Origin: Haemophilus parainfluenzae
GTDB lineage: Bacteria > Pseudomonadota > Gammaproteobacteria > Enterobacterales > Pasteurellaceae
Assembly (NCBI RefSeq): GCF_003252725.1
Contig: NZ_QEPO01000002.1
Location: 124,001-188,000 of the forward strand
Reading direction: 5' to 3'
DNA: 64,000 bases
A program made the position numbers and the translations under genes. The notes beneath the pieces are model-generated. The model had not been told where the DNA came from. It saw only the letters and a list, made by a program, of their open reading frames with translations, and did no database searches. Below, piece by piece: positions 9,700 to 18,752 of the stretch; positions within the stretch are counted from its first letter, which is position 1, and every line of letters starts with the position of its first letter.

Positions 9700-11679
9700 T
9701 TAAATGATTAACTGACCGATAATACTACGAGTTTCTTCTCGTACTTCAGTAAGTTTCACTTTCACTAAATCACCGATTTTGTAACGGCGTTCCCCTTGAA
9801 TATATAGTGCCAATTCATCAGCATTCACTTGCATTTCATCTTTATTTGGATGCAATGTGGAAGCTGGTACGAACATGGATGCGCCATTTTCCAATAATTG
9901 AACACGTAAACCACCACGCATTACATCTTGCACTTCTGCATCAAATTCAGCGTTTTCAGCGACTTTATCAGCAAGATAGCGACAATATAACCAATCTGCA
10001 ATATCACGTTCAACCAAGCGATTTTGACGACGCGCTTCTTGCAAGCGAGCAAGTACTTCATCTTGTGGTTTTTCACAAGCTTGCTGTGTGAGCACGGCTT
10101 TAATTAAACGATGGTTCACCATATCGGAATATTTACGGATAGGCGATGTCCAAGTTGCATAACCTTCTAATCCAAGCCCAAAATGTGGAGCAAGTTCTGA
10201 TTTAAATTCCGCAAAGGTTAAATAACGACGTAAACGGAATTCTAAATAGTCACCTTCAATTGGTTCAATATCATGACGCATTTGGCAATAACCCTTTAAG
10301 GTTGCCAAATTTTCTACCGAATAACGCTCAGCAAGCTCGGCTTGATTTTCTTCATTAGCTAAATTTGCCATTAAGAAATTATGCGCGTTTTCTAAGAATT
10401 TTTTATCAAACCCTGAGTGTGTATTAAAAATACCGGTTTGTGCTTGTTCAGCTAAGAATTGTGCAGCACAGATATTGGCAATAATCATGGATTCTTCCAC
10501 GATTTGATTGGCGATACGACGATATTCTGCTTTAATTTCTTTCACTTTGCCATTTTCAGCGAGAATAAAGGAGTAATCCGGTTTCTCTTTAAATAAAAGA
10601 GAATGCGTTTTACGCCATTGAATACGCGCTTGAGTAAATTGATGTAGCCAATCAATTTGCTGTGCAATTTCTGGTGTTTCCGGTTGCCATGCATCAGGCA
10701 CTTGCTCTAAATAATCTGAGATCTTGTTATAGACTAATTTCGCTTTAGATTGCACATAAGCAGACACAAAATTCGGTTTAGCTGTGATGTTACCCGCAAG
10801 ATCCGTTTCGATGTAACATACTAATGCAGGGCGAGTTTCATTTGCCATTAATGAGCATAATTCATCAGACAATTCACGCGGCAACATTGGGATATTAAAG
10901 CCAGGCAAATAATTGGTAAAACAACGCTGTTTCGCATCTTTTTCAATTTGTGAATCTAATGCAATGTAAGCCGTAGGATCAGCAATAGCAACGACTAATC
11001 GCCAGCCGGTTTGTGTACCATTTTGCTCGACAGGTTCGATGTAAAGAGCATCGTCCATATCCTGTGTGCTTTCAGAGTCAATGGTGACAAAATGAAGTGC
11101 GGTCAGATCTTCACGTGTTTGTTGATCTAACATTTCATAACTTTCTGCACCTTGTACCGGATGACGAGATTGCTCATGACGTGCCAATGTCACCCACCAA
11201 GGGGCTAATTCATCATCAGCACAGCAGATAAATTGATTAATGGTGGCATAGAAAAAGCGATCATCACGCAATGGGTGTGTTTTTAAATTTGCTATGACCC
11301 AGTCGCCTTCTTGTAATTCTTCTTTTACGGATTTAGCTTGTTGCGCGCCAATGGGTTGGTTGATACTTGGATGATCAACTAAAACTTGTAATTTTTTGTC
11401 TTTATTGAACCGCACTTTGGCAATAAAGCGCGTGAGCATTGGCTCAATTAATTCTTCAGGTTCAGCTTGCTCTTTATCGCCTTGTTTTTCAATGGTGGCT
11501 TTGATTTTGTCACCGTGCATGACTTTTTTCATTGCTGGTGGGGCAATAAAGTAGCTTTTTTTATCGCACTCTAAAAAACCATAAGCTTTATCAGTACTTT
11601 TTACCACGCCCTCAACGTGTTCTTTGCTATCGTGGATTTGTTGCTTAAGTTGTGCGAGTAATGGATTATCTTGGAACAT
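9700..11679 (-). CDS. rnb: Exoribonuclease II
   Basis: Processive 3'-5' exoribonuclease (659 residues) that degrades single-stranded RNA to nucleoside monophosphates. Order of domains: two N-terminal cold-shock domains, the central RNB catalytic domain and a C-terminal S1 domain. The four catalytic aspartates known in the E. coli enzyme fall at the same numbers here: D201, D207, D209 and D210 (DSESTQDMDD). It is followed downstream by the permease in convergent orientation and preceded by fabI in the same direction, an arrangement shared with H. influenzae. It marks the first core gene after the accessory maltose locus. Confidence 0.97.
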   Translation of the reverse strand: MFQDNPLLAQLKQQIHDSKEHVEGVVKSTDKAYGFLECDKKSYFIAPPAMKKVMHGDKIKATIEKQGDKEQAEPEELIEPMLTRFIAKVRFNKDKKLQVLVDHPSINQPIGAQQAKSVKEELQEGDWVIANLKTHPLRDDRFFYATINQFICCADDELAPWWVTLARHEQSRHPVQGAESYEMLDQQTREDLTALHFVTIDSESTQDMDDALYIEPVEQNGTQTGWRLVVAIADPTAYIALDSQIEKDAKQRCFTNYLPGFNIPMLPRELSDELCSLMANETRPALVCYIETDLAGNITAKPNFVSAYVQSKAKLVYNKISDYLEQVPDAWQPETPEIAQQIDWLHQFTQARIQWRKTHSLLFKEKPDYSFILAENGKVKEIKAEYRRIANQIVEESMIIANICAAQFLAEQAQTGIFNTHSGFDKKFLENAHNFLMANLANEENQAELAERYSVENLATLKGYCQMRHDIEPIEGDYLEFRLRRYLTFAEFKSELAPHFGLGLEGYATWTSPIRKYSDMVNHRLIKAVLTQQACEKPQDEVLARLQEARRQNRLVERDIADWLYCRYLADKVAENAEFDAEVQDVMRGGLRVQLLENGASMFVPASTLHPNKDEMQVNADELALYIQGERRYKIGDLVKVKLTEVREETRSIIGQLII

Positions 11680-11702
11680 AGTTATATTTAAAAAAAGAGA
11701 AA

Positions 11703-11724
11703 AGGCAGACTGAAAAGCCTGCCT
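11703..11724 (-). terminator. fabI terminator
   Basis: Stem AGGCAG / CTGCCT with a 10-base loop and a pyrimidine-rich tail on the minus strand, 20 bases after the fabI stop and before rnb. Confidence 0.7.
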
Positions 11725-11746
11725 AAAAAATAGATTGTACGAAAAA

Positions 11747-12535
11747 TTATTCTTCGCCTAATTCGCCCATTGCAGTGATGCTGAAACCTGCATCTACGTG
11801 AACGATTTCACCTGTAATACCAGATGCTAAATCAGAGCATAAGAATGCTGCTGAGTTGCCCACATCTTCAATAGTAACAGTGCGGCGTAATGCTGCGGTT
11901 TTCTCAAATGCAGAAAGCATTTTCTTGAAGTTTTTAATGCCTGATGCTGCTAAGGTACGGATTGGACCCGCAGAAATTGCATTCACACGAATACCTTCTT
12001 TACCTAAGTCAGCTGCCATTACGCGAGTTGCTGCTTCAAGAGACGCTTTCGCTAAACACATGACGTTGTAGTTAGGAATTGCGCGCTCTGCGCCTAAGTA
12101 AGAAAGGGTTAATAACGCTGCATTTGGATTTAAGTAAGGACGTGCCGCTTGTGCCATAGCAACGAAGCTGAATGCACTGATGTCGTGAGCGATACGGTAG
12201 CCTTCACGAGTTGCTGCGTTTACGTAATCACCATCTAATTGGTCGCCTGGTGCGAATGCGATAGCGTGTACGAAACCATCAAATTTTTCCCAATGTTTGC
12301 TTAATTCTGCAAAGCAGTTTTGGATGCTTTCATCGGTCGCTACGTCTAAAGGAAGGACGATGTCAGAACCAAATTCTTTTGCAAATTCTTCTACGCGCGG
12401 TTGTAATTTATCGTTTAAATAAGTGAAAGCAAGTTCAGCACCTTGTTCTTTCATTGCCTTTGCGATCCCGTAAGCAATAGAACGGTTGCTTGCAAGACCT
12501 GCTACTAAAATACGTTTACCAGTTAAGAAACCCAT
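11747..12535 (-). CDS. fabI: Enoyl-[acyl-carrier-protein] reductase (NADH)
   Basis: Last reductive step of each fatty acid elongation cycle; short-chain dehydrogenase fold, 262 residues. Catalytic Y146, Y156 and K163 match the E. coli numbering ([19 protein letters not shown]). Two differences from E. coli are worth noting: alanine at 93, the glycine whose substitution gives triclosan or diazaborine resistance in E. coli, and cysteine at 160 in place of glycine. I believe both are usual in Haemophilus, so they are not read as acquired resistance. Start ATG 12535 gives the canonical [11 protein letters not shown] terminus. Confidence 0.97.
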   Translation of the reverse strand: MGFLTGKRILVAGLASNRSIAYGIAKAMKEQGAELAFTYLNDKLQPRVEEFAKEFGSDIVLPLDVATDESIQNCFAELSKHWEKFDGFVHAIAFAPGDQLDGDYVNAATREGYRIAHDISAFSFVAMAQAARPYLNPNAALLTLSYLGAERAIPNYNVMCLAKASLEAATRVMAADLGKEGIRVNAISAGPIRTLAASGIKNFKKMLSAFEKTAALRRTVTIEDVGNSAAFLCSDLASGITGEIVHVDAGFSITAMGELGEE

Positions 12536-12619
12536 ATTTTTTCCTATGTTTGAGTTAAAAAATCGACAAGATTATACTTGTTTTGTGTGCTTTCGGCAAT
12601 TAATCACACTTTGTACCAG

Positions 12620-13375
12620 TTAGGCTGGATTATCAATATCTTTAAATTCTACATCTAAGCTATATTCCGTTGACAACCATTCACCTAATGCTTTGATACC
12701 GTAGCGTTCAGTCGCATGATGACCAGCTGCAAAGAAATGAATACCTTGCTCACGAGCAGAGTGAATTGTTTGCTCCGAAACCTCACCGGTAATAAAAGCA
12801 TCACAACCTTGTGCTGCAGCTAAATCAATATAGCCTTGTCCGCCACCGGTACAAATGCCAATTTTACGGATTAAGTGCGGTCCATTTTCGGTGCAAATTA
12901 ACGGTTTGCGTTGAAGCACTTGTTCAATACGTTGTGCAAACTCTTCAGCGGTAACAGGATCTTTTAACGTTCCCCAAACAGGAATGCTGGTTGCGCTATT
13001 TTCTAAAGGTTGAAGATCGCCAATCCCTAATAACTGAGCAAGTTTTGCATTGTTGCCTAATTCTGGATGAACATCCAGAGGCAAGTGGTAGCCGTATAAA
13101 TTAATGTCATTCACAAGCAAGGTTTTGATACGTTTGCCTTTCATGCCGCGAATACATGGATTTTCACTTTTCCAAAAATAGCCATGGTGGACAAGTACCG
13201 CATCAGCTTGTTGTGCAACGGCATAATCAATTAGTGCTTGGCTTGCTGTGACACCCGTGATGATCTTTTTGATCTCCGCTTTGCCTTCTACTTGCAAACC
13301 ATTAGGCGCGTAATCGTTAATTCTATCAGTGCTAAGTTTTTCGTTTAGTAAACGTTCAAGTTCTAGATTGTTCAT
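12620..13375 (-). CDS. NIF3/DUF34 family metal-binding protein (YbgI-like)
   Basis: A 251-residue member of the NIF3/YbgI family, di-metal proteins often annotated GTP cyclohydrolase I type 2 homologue; the true role is unsettled. Conserved metal-ligand motifs are present: VLVHHGYFW and LPLDVHPELGNN in the first half and GHHATERYG near the C terminus. The frame stays open upstream to 13483, but the extra 36 residues are encoded by the terminator and loop of a candidate small RNA and do not resemble the family, so the start is ATG 13375 (MNNLELERLL). Transcribed away from htrB. Confidence 0.9.
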   Translation of the reverse strand: MNNLELERLLNEKLSTDRINDYAPNGLQVEGKAEIKKIITGVTASQALIDYAVAQQADAVLVHHGYFWKSENPCIRGMKGKRIKTLLVNDINLYGYHLPLDVHPELGNNAKLAQLLGIGDLQPLENSATSIPVWGTLKDPVTAEEFAQRIEQVLQRKPLICTENGPHLIRKIGICTGGGQGYIDLAAAQGCDAFITGEVSEQTIHSAREQGIHFFAAGHHATERYGIKALGEWLSTEYSLDVEFKDIDNPA

Positions 13376-13420
13376 GATTTCTAAGAAAAAAGAAAAAGGT
13401 GAGATATGGTAAGAGATTTC

Positions 13421-13507
13421 AAAAAAAATGGCTAGTGCAAAAGGAGTGGGGGGGAATGCACTAGCCAGTAGTGTGTTTGTCATAACACAAGTTTACTATC
13501 TAAAACG
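13421..13507 (-). ncRNA. Candidate small RNA between htrB and the NIF3 gene
   Basis: On the minus strand a promoter (TTGATC 13541-13536, 16-base spacer, TATAAT 13519-13514) is followed, with a start point near 13507, by about 86 bases ending in a perfect 11-bp hairpin TGGCTAGTGCA / TGCACTAGCCA (13467-13457 and 13439-13429) and a run of eight T. The loop holds seven C residues in a row, an accessible seed of the sort seen in some regulatory RNAs. A separate terminator for htrB lies just upstream, so this would be an independent transcript. It could instead be a leader attenuator of the NIF3 gene. No known family recognised. Confidence 0.5.
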
Positions 13508-13513
13508 AGATTC

Positions 13514-13541
13514 ATTATATATTCAATTATATAAAGATCAA
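13514..13541 (-). promoter_or_regulatory. Promoter of the candidate small RNA
   Basis: Minus-strand TTGATC and TATAAT with 16-base spacing, placed directly after the htrB terminator. Confidence 0.55.
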
Positions 13542-13542
13542 G

Positions 13543-13573
13543 AAAAAAATAAGGAAAATTTTCCTTATTTTTC
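13543..13573. terminator. htrB terminator
   Basis: Perfect 24-base palindrome at 13547-13570 (AAATAAGG.. to ..CCTTATTT) flanked by an A-run and a T-run, so it can work on both strands; 47 bases after the htrB stop. Confidence 0.75.
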
Positions 13574-13619
13574 GATATGTCGTTTTAGCATTCAAAAACA
13601 GATGAAAAATCAACCGCAC

Positions 13620-14555
13620 TTATGAATACAAACTTGGCTCATCTTCCGTTGGACGGGTTTTAAATCGGCGGTGGAGCCACATGTATTGTTCCACACCTTT
13701 TAAGATTTCCTTTTCTACGACTTTATTCATTCTCTCTGCAATCGCTTTTTCATTTGAAAGATCTGAAAAATCTACTGGTGGCGAAATACTGACTGTATAG
13801 CCTGAACCATCTTTATTACGCAATGGGGCAAAAGGCACGACTTTGCAATTTGGCGCAGATTTAAGTAGATAGTAACTGCCCGTCGTGGTTGCCGTTTCTT
13901 GTACAGCAAAGAAAGGCACAAATACCGCATTTTTTCTGCCGTAATCATGATCAGGCGCATACCAAATGGTTTCGCCACTGCGAAGAGCTTTAATCATTCC
14001 ACGTAAATCTTTTCGATTAAGTAAATCTTTGTTAGATTTTAAGCGGCCTTGAGTTTGCAACCAATCAAAAGCTGGATTATCGTTGGGACGATAAACGCCT
14101 ACGCCGGGATGATCTAAGCCCACAATACGCGCGCCTAACTCAAGAGTGAGGAAATGAACACCTACAAAGATAATGCCGTCTTGAGCATTTTCTTTTAAAT
14201 AATTTAAGCCTTCAATTTTTGACCATTTTTTAATGCGCGCATCAGACCAAAACCACGCCATGCCGGTTTCAATAATCGCCATCCCAACGGCACGTAAGTT
14301 TTCTTGCAAAATGGCTTCACGTTCTTGCTCAGGCATTTCAGGAAAGCAAAGCTCAAGATTTCGGCGCGCAATTGCTGCACGACGTTTTCCCACTTTTAGT
14401 TTTGAGAAAAGCCAGCCTAAGCCATTGCCAATATGACGTAGAATTGGATAGGGAAGTAACAAAAGGCTTCGCCAAATCGCCACACCAAGCCAAAAGCCCC
14501 AGTATTTAGGGGCAAGAAAGTGCGGTTGAAATTGAGGGAGTTTTTCGTTTTTCAT
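13620..14555 (-). CDS. htrB: Lipid A biosynthesis lauroyl/myristoyl acyltransferase
   Basis: Inner-membrane acyltransferase (LpxL/HtrB family, 311 residues) that adds a secondary acyl chain to Kdo2-lipid IVA. One N-terminal membrane segment (WGFWLGVAIWRSLLLLPYPI) is followed by the catalytic motif HX4E (HFLTLE) and the DHDYGRK stretch. The sequence is very close to H. influenzae HtrB, and the divergent neighbour is hldE as in that species. A USS overlaps the stop codon end and another lies near the 5' end. Confidence 0.95.
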   Translation of the reverse strand: MKNEKLPQFQPHFLAPKYWGFWLGVAIWRSLLLLPYPILRHIGNGLGWLFSKLKVGKRRAAIARRNLELCFPEMPEQEREAILQENLRAVGMAIIETGMAWFWSDARIKKWSKIEGLNYLKENAQDGIIFVGVHFLTLELGARIVGLDHPGVGVYRPNDNPAFDWLQTQGRLKSNKDLLNRKDLRGMIKALRSGETIWYAPDHDYGRKNAVFVPFFAVQETATTTGSYYLLKSAPNCKVVPFAPLRNKDGSGYTVSISPPVDFSDLSNEKAIAERMNKVVEKEILKGVEQYMWLHRRFKTRPTEDEPSLYS

Positions 14556-14652
14556 AATTCTTTTCTGGTTAGTTCGGCGTGTAGTTTATCGCAAATTTGA
14601 GTTGTGGTAAAATTGCACCAAATTTTTATTATTCCAACAGAGAGATTTCAAA

Positions 14653-16083
14653 ATGGCTCAATATTCTGCCAATTTTAATCAAGCGAAAGTATTAGTGTTA
14701 GGCGATGTCATGCTTGACCGCTATTGGTTTGGTGCGACTAATCGTATTTCACCGGAAGCCCCGGTTCCTGTGGTTCGTGTACAAGATAATGAAGAGCGTG
14801 CAGGTGGTGCAGCAAATGTGGCAATGAATATTGCTTCTCTTAATGTACCTGTACAAATTTTGGGTTTAATTGGTCAGGATGAAACAGGTGCAGCCTTAAC
14901 CAATTTATTACAACATCAAAAAATTGATTGTAATTTTGTGGCATTGAATACTCATCCAACCATTACGAAATTGCGTATTTTATCTCGTCATCAACAATTA
15001 CTACGTTTGGATTTTGAAGAAGATTTTCAAAACGTGGAATGTAATGAGTTGCTTGCGAAATTAGAAGCGGAAGTGAAAAACTTTGGTGCGTTAGTGCTTT
15101 CTGATTACGGTAAAGGTACGTTAAAAGATGTGCAAAAAATGATCCAAATTGCACGTAAAGCAAACGTACCAGTCTTAATCGATCCAAAAGGTACGGATTT
15201 TGAGCGTTACCGAGGCGCTACTTTACTGACACCAAATATGTCAGAGTTTGAAGCGGTGGTCGGTAAGTGTAATTCTGAAGAAGAAATCATTGAGAAAGGC
15301 TTAAAATTAATTTCAGACATTGAATTGACCGCACTTTTAGTGACGCGCTCTGAAAAAGGCATGACATTACTTCGCCCAAATCAAGAACCGTTTCATCTAC
15401 CAACTGTTGCAAAAGAAGTATTCGATGTAACGGGGGCGGGCGATACCGTAATCAGTGTCTTAGCAACTGCACTTGCAGATGGACGTTCTTTTGAAGAATC
15501 TTGCTACTTAGCTAATGTGGCGGCAGGTATTGTGGTCGGTAAATTGGGTACATCAACCGTTTCTACTGTGGAATTAGAGAATGCAATCCATGGCCGTTCT
15601 GAAACAGGCTTCGGTATTATGTCAGAAAGCCAATTAAAAACTGCAGTAGCTCATGCTAAAGCGCGCGGTGAGAAAATTGTGATGACAAACGGCTGTTTTG
15701 ACATTCTTCACCCTGGCCATGTGTCTTACTTAGAAAATGCTCGCAAACTTGGTGACCGTTTAATTGTTGCCGTAAATACGGATGATTCAGTCAAACGCTT
15801 AAAAGGTGAAAGTCGTCCAATTAACAATCTGAATGCACGTATGGCAGTATTGGCTGGTTTAGCATCAGTGGATTGGGTGGTTTCTTTTGATGAAGATACA
15901 CCACAGCGTTTAATCGGTGAGATTTTACCGGATTTATTAGTAAAAGGTGGCGATTACAAACCTGAAGAAATTGCAGGCAGCAAAGAAGTGTGGGCGAATG
16001 GTGGCGATGTTCGTGTATTGAATTTCGAAAATGGCTGCTCAACTACGAACGTAATTGAAAAAATCAAAGCGCTGAAAGATTAA
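14653..16083 (+). CDS. hldE: Bifunctional heptose-7-phosphate kinase / heptose-1-phosphate adenylyltransferase
   Basis: Makes ADP-heptose for the lipo-oligosaccharide inner core (also called rfaE). Residues 1-320 are a ribokinase-type kinase with the N-terminal GDVMLDRYW and the catalytic GAGDTV; residues about 340-476 are a cytidylyltransferase-type domain with [12 protein letters not shown], carrying HXGH. The length of 476 is normal for the fused protein. Divergent from htrB with 97 bases between, so both envelope genes are controlled from the same region. One USS lies within the kinase part. Confidence 0.97.
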   Translation: MAQYSANFNQAKVLVLGDVMLDRYWFGATNRISPEAPVPVVRVQDNEERAGGAANVAMNIASLNVPVQILGLIGQDETGAALTNLLQHQKIDCNFVALNTHPTITKLRILSRHQQLLRLDFEEDFQNVECNELLAKLEAEVKNFGALVLSDYGKGTLKDVQKMIQIARKANVPVLIDPKGTDFERYRGATLLTPNMSEFEAVVGKCNSEEEIIEKGLKLISDIELTALLVTRSEKGMTLLRPNQEPFHLPTVAKEVFDVTGAGDTVISVLATALADGRSFEESCYLANVAAGIVVGKLGTSTVSTVELENAIHGRSETGFGIMSESQLKTAVAHAKARGEKIVMTNGCFDILHPGHVSYLENARKLGDRLIVAVNTDDSVKRLKGESRPINNLNARMAVLAGLASVDWVVSFDEDTPQRLIGEILPDLLVKGGDYKPEEIAGSKEVWANGGDVRVLNFENGCSTTNVIEKIKALKD

Positions 16084-16096
16084 TTTATTAAGGAAT

Positions 16097-16127
16097 GAGT
16101 AGAATAAAGCTTGCCTTTATCCTGCTC
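16097..16127 (+). promoter_or_regulatory. Hairpin in the hldE-rpsO gap
   Basis: Imperfect 13-bp stem (GAGTAGAATAAAG / CTTTATCCTGCTC) with a short loop, 14 bases after hldE. The rest of the 130-base gap is the rpsO leader; S15 represses its own translation in E. coli through a leader fold, but I cannot confirm that fold here. Confidence 0.4.
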
Positions 16128-16213
16128 AATCGTTAAAATTCAGGCTCCTTGTCATCGCTGAGTTAGAGATCGGCGAATGATGTATTAATAACACTACCTT
16201 TTAGGAGTAAAAA

Positions 16214-16483
16214 ATGTCTCTAAGTACTGAAAAAAAAGCAGCAATCGTTGCTGAATTTGGTCGCGATGCGAAAGATACTGGTTCTTCTGAAGTTCAAATC
16301 GCATTATTAACTGCACAAATCAACCACTTACAAGCTCACTTCGCTGAGCACAAAAAAGACCACCATGGTCGTCGTGGTTTATTACGTATGGTTTCTCGTC
16401 GTCGTAAACTTTTAGACTACTTAAAACGTACTGATCTTGCTTTATACCAAAGCACTATCGCTCGTTTAGGTTTACGTCGCTAA
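16214..16483 (+). CDS. rpsO: 30S ribosomal protein S15
   Basis: Primary 16S rRNA binding protein of the small subunit platform, 89 residues as usual, with the conserved [18 protein letters not shown] and [20 protein letters not shown] segments. TTTTAGGAG just upstream gives the start. Often followed by pnp in other bacteria, but here the gene is followed by its own terminator and convergent prlC. Confidence 0.98.
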   Translation: MSLSTEKKAAIVAEFGRDAKDTGSSEVQIALLTAQINHLQAHFAEHKKDHHGRRGLLRMVSRRRKLLDYLKRTDLALYQSTIARLGLRR

Positions 16484-16505
16484 TTTTTATTACGATAGTA
16501 AAAAT

Positions 16506-16536
16506 AAAAGCCTTCGGATTACCGAGGGCTTTTTTA
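16506..16536 (+). terminator. rpsO terminator
   Basis: AAGCCTTCGG / CCGAGGGCTT stem with a four-base loop and a T-run, 25 bases after the stop. Confidence 0.85.
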
Positions 16537-16560
16537 TTTTCTGCATATTAGAAAAATAAA

Positions 16561-16588
16561 AAACGGTCAAAAATTTGACCGCTCTTTT
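16561..16588 (-). terminator. prlC terminator (degenerate USS dyad)
   Basis: Inverted repeat AACGGTCAAA / TTTGACCG with flanking A and T runs, a decayed form of the USS-pair terminators. Confidence 0.65.
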
Positions 16589-16596
16589 TTAGTTCA

Positions 16597-18636
16597 TTAG
16601 TTTGCAATGCCTTTATGACGAAGCAATGCGTCTAGTTGAGGTTCACGTCCACGGAAGCGCTTGAATAATACCATTGGTTCTTCAGAGCCACCGCGAGTGA
16701 GAATTTCATCTAAGAAGGATTTACCCGTAACTGGATTGAAAATCCCTTCTTCTTCAAAACGAGAGAAGGCATCAGCAGATAGCACTTCAGCCCATAAATA
16801 GCTGTAATAACCGGCCACATAACCGCCCGCAAAAATATGGCTAAAGCTATGTGGCGCTCTTGCCCATTCAACACCTTTAATCACGGCAACTTTATCTTTC
16901 ACAGCTTTTAAGGTATCAAGCACTTGGTTAGCTTTACCCACTTCAAAAGTATGATGAAGGGTAAAATCAAACAAGCCAAATTCAAGCTGACGTAACACAA
17001 ACATTGCCGCTTGATAGTTTTTCGCTTTGAGAAGTTGATTTAATTTTTCTTCTGGCAATGGTTCGTGCGTTTCAAAGTGACCAGAAATAAAATCAAGGGC
17101 TTCTTTTTCCCAACACCAGTTTTCCATAAATTGACTTGGAAGCTCTACCGCATCCCAAGGTACACCATTGATACCCGCGACATCTGGAACATCAACTTTG
17201 GTGAGCATGTGATGAATACCATGACCAAACTCGTGGAAGAGAGTCGTGACTTCATCATGGGTGAATAGCGCAGGTTTATCACCAATAGGCGCATTGAAGT
17301 TACAAGTTAAATAGGCAACAGGTTTTTGAATTGAACCGTCGGCATTGCGTTTTCTGCCGATACAATCATCCATCCATGCGCCACCACGTTTATTTTCACG
17401 CGCATAAAGATCGAGATAGAAACTACCACGTACTTCATCAGTTTCATCAATTAAATCAAAGAAACGCACATCTTTATGCCACGTATCGACGCCAAAACGT
17501 TCAACTGCACGAATATTAAAAATACGTTTAATTAATTCAAATAATCCCGAAATAACGCGATCTTCTGGGAAATAAGGACGAAGTTCTTCATCATTGATCG
17601 CATATAAATGTTGTTTTTGTTTTTCCGAATAGAAACTGATATCCCAAGGGGCAAGTTCCGTTACGCCAAATTCTTTTTCACAATAAGCTTTAAGTTCAGC
17701 TAATTCTTTCTCGCCTTGTGCTTTTGAACGATCCGCAAGATTATTTAAGAAATCTAACACTTGTTGTGGATTTTCTGCCATTTTGGTCGCAAGTGAGCGT
17801 TCAGTATAGGTATTGAAACCTAATAGTTTGGCTAGTTCTACGCGTAACGTCATGATTTCTTCAATGATCGCTGTGTTATCCCATTTGCCTGCGTTTGGAC
17901 CTTGATCAGAAGCGCGAGTCGCATAAGCACGATACATTTCTTCGCGTAATGCCGCATTTTCACAATAGGTCATGATAGGCAAATAACTTGGGATTTCTAG
18001 CGTAAAGCGATAGCCTTTTAAGCCTTTGTTTTCAGCAGATTGTTTTGCTGCAAGTAATGCAGATTCAGGAAGACCCGCTAATTCACTTTCATCTTCAATG
18101 ACTTTTTCCCAGCCCATGGTGGCATCGAGTACATTATTGCTAAATTGTGCGCTTAATTCTGATAAGCGAGCAACAATCTCACCATAACGTTTTTGTTTTT
18201 CTTCGGATAAACCGATACCTGAAAGCTCAAAATCACGTAATGCATTTTCAATGGCTTTCTTTTGCGCGACGGAATAAGTCGCAAACTCAGGGCTATTTTT
18301 TAAGGCTAAGTAGGCATTGTATAACCCTTCGTGTTGGCCTACCCAAGTACTGTATTCAGAGAGTAGTGGTAAGCAGGCTTGGTACGCATCACGTAATTCA
18401 GGACTGTTTTTCACTGAATTTAAATGGGAGATTGGTGACCAAGCTCGGCTTAAGTGTTCGCCAGCTTCAGAAAGGGGTTCAATAAAGTTTTCCCAAGTAA
18501 AGTGCGGTTGTTTTAAAACTTGTTCAATGGCTTGACGATTTTCTTCGATGAGTTTTTGGATTGCTGGTTGAATATGCTCCGGTTTGATTTGAGAAAACGG
18601 AGGTAAGCCTTCAATATGAAGTAATGGATTAGACAT
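16597..18636 (-). CDS. prlC: Oligopeptidase A (M3 zinc metallopeptidase)
   Basis: Cytoplasmic M3-family endopeptidase, 679 residues, which degrades short peptides including cleaved signal peptides. The zinc motif HEFGH is at residues 468-472 with the downstream glutamate about 25 residues later (MENWCWEKEALDF region). N terminus MSNPLLHIEGLPPF is family-typical. It is divergent from the YbaN-like gene and from a peptide-binding lipoprotein gene, a grouping shared with H. influenzae. Confidence 0.96.
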   Translation of the reverse strand: MSNPLLHIEGLPPFSQIKPEHIQPAIQKLIEENRQAIEQVLKQPHFTWENFIEPLSEAGEHLSRAWSPISHLNSVKNSPELRDAYQACLPLLSEYSTWVGQHEGLYNAYLALKNSPEFATYSVAQKKAIENALRDFELSGIGLSEEKQKRYGEIVARLSELSAQFSNNVLDATMGWEKVIEDESELAGLPESALLAAKQSAENKGLKGYRFTLEIPSYLPIMTYCENAALREEMYRAYATRASDQGPNAGKWDNTAIIEEIMTLRVELAKLLGFNTYTERSLATKMAENPQQVLDFLNNLADRSKAQGEKELAELKAYCEKEFGVTELAPWDISFYSEKQKQHLYAINDEELRPYFPEDRVISGLFELIKRIFNIRAVERFGVDTWHKDVRFFDLIDETDEVRGSFYLDLYARENKRGGAWMDDCIGRKRNADGSIQKPVAYLTCNFNAPIGDKPALFTHDEVTTLFHEFGHGIHHMLTKVDVPDVAGINGVPWDAVELPSQFMENWCWEKEALDFISGHFETHEPLPEEKLNQLLKAKNYQAAMFVLRQLEFGLFDFTLHHTFEVGKANQVLDTLKAVKDKVAVIKGVEWARAPHSFSHIFAGGYVAGYYSYLWAEVLSADAFSRFEEEGIFNPVTGKSFLDEILTRGGSEEPMVLFKRFRGREPQLDALLRHKGIAN

Positions 18637-18715
18637 AAATATTCCTTTTGCTAATAGTTTCTTTAATAAATTGCGGCAAATTCTATAATATCAAGGTTGA
18701 AAAATCTAAAAAATC

Positions 18716-18735
18716 AGTGATAATTGCGTATCACT
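18716..18735. promoter_or_regulatory. Inverted repeat in the leader of the YbaN-like gene
   Basis: AGTGATA-N6-TATCACT, 17 bases before the start codon and downstream of a TATAAT at 18684-18689. It may be a repressor operator or an RNA hairpin that touches the ribosome site; the spacing is wrong for CRP. Confidence 0.35.
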
Positions 18736-18752
18736 TTTATTTAGGATTTATG

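Noticed and set aside
13376-13483. N-terminal extension of the NIF3 protein in the open frame from 13483
   Set aside because: The 36 extra residues are encoded by a perfect hairpin, a T-run and a poly-C loop, do not resemble the family, and lack a ribosome site; the usual start is at 13375.
18716-18735. CRP site in the YbaN leader
   Set aside because: The half sites are separated by ten bases instead of six, so it is listed only as an unassigned repeat.
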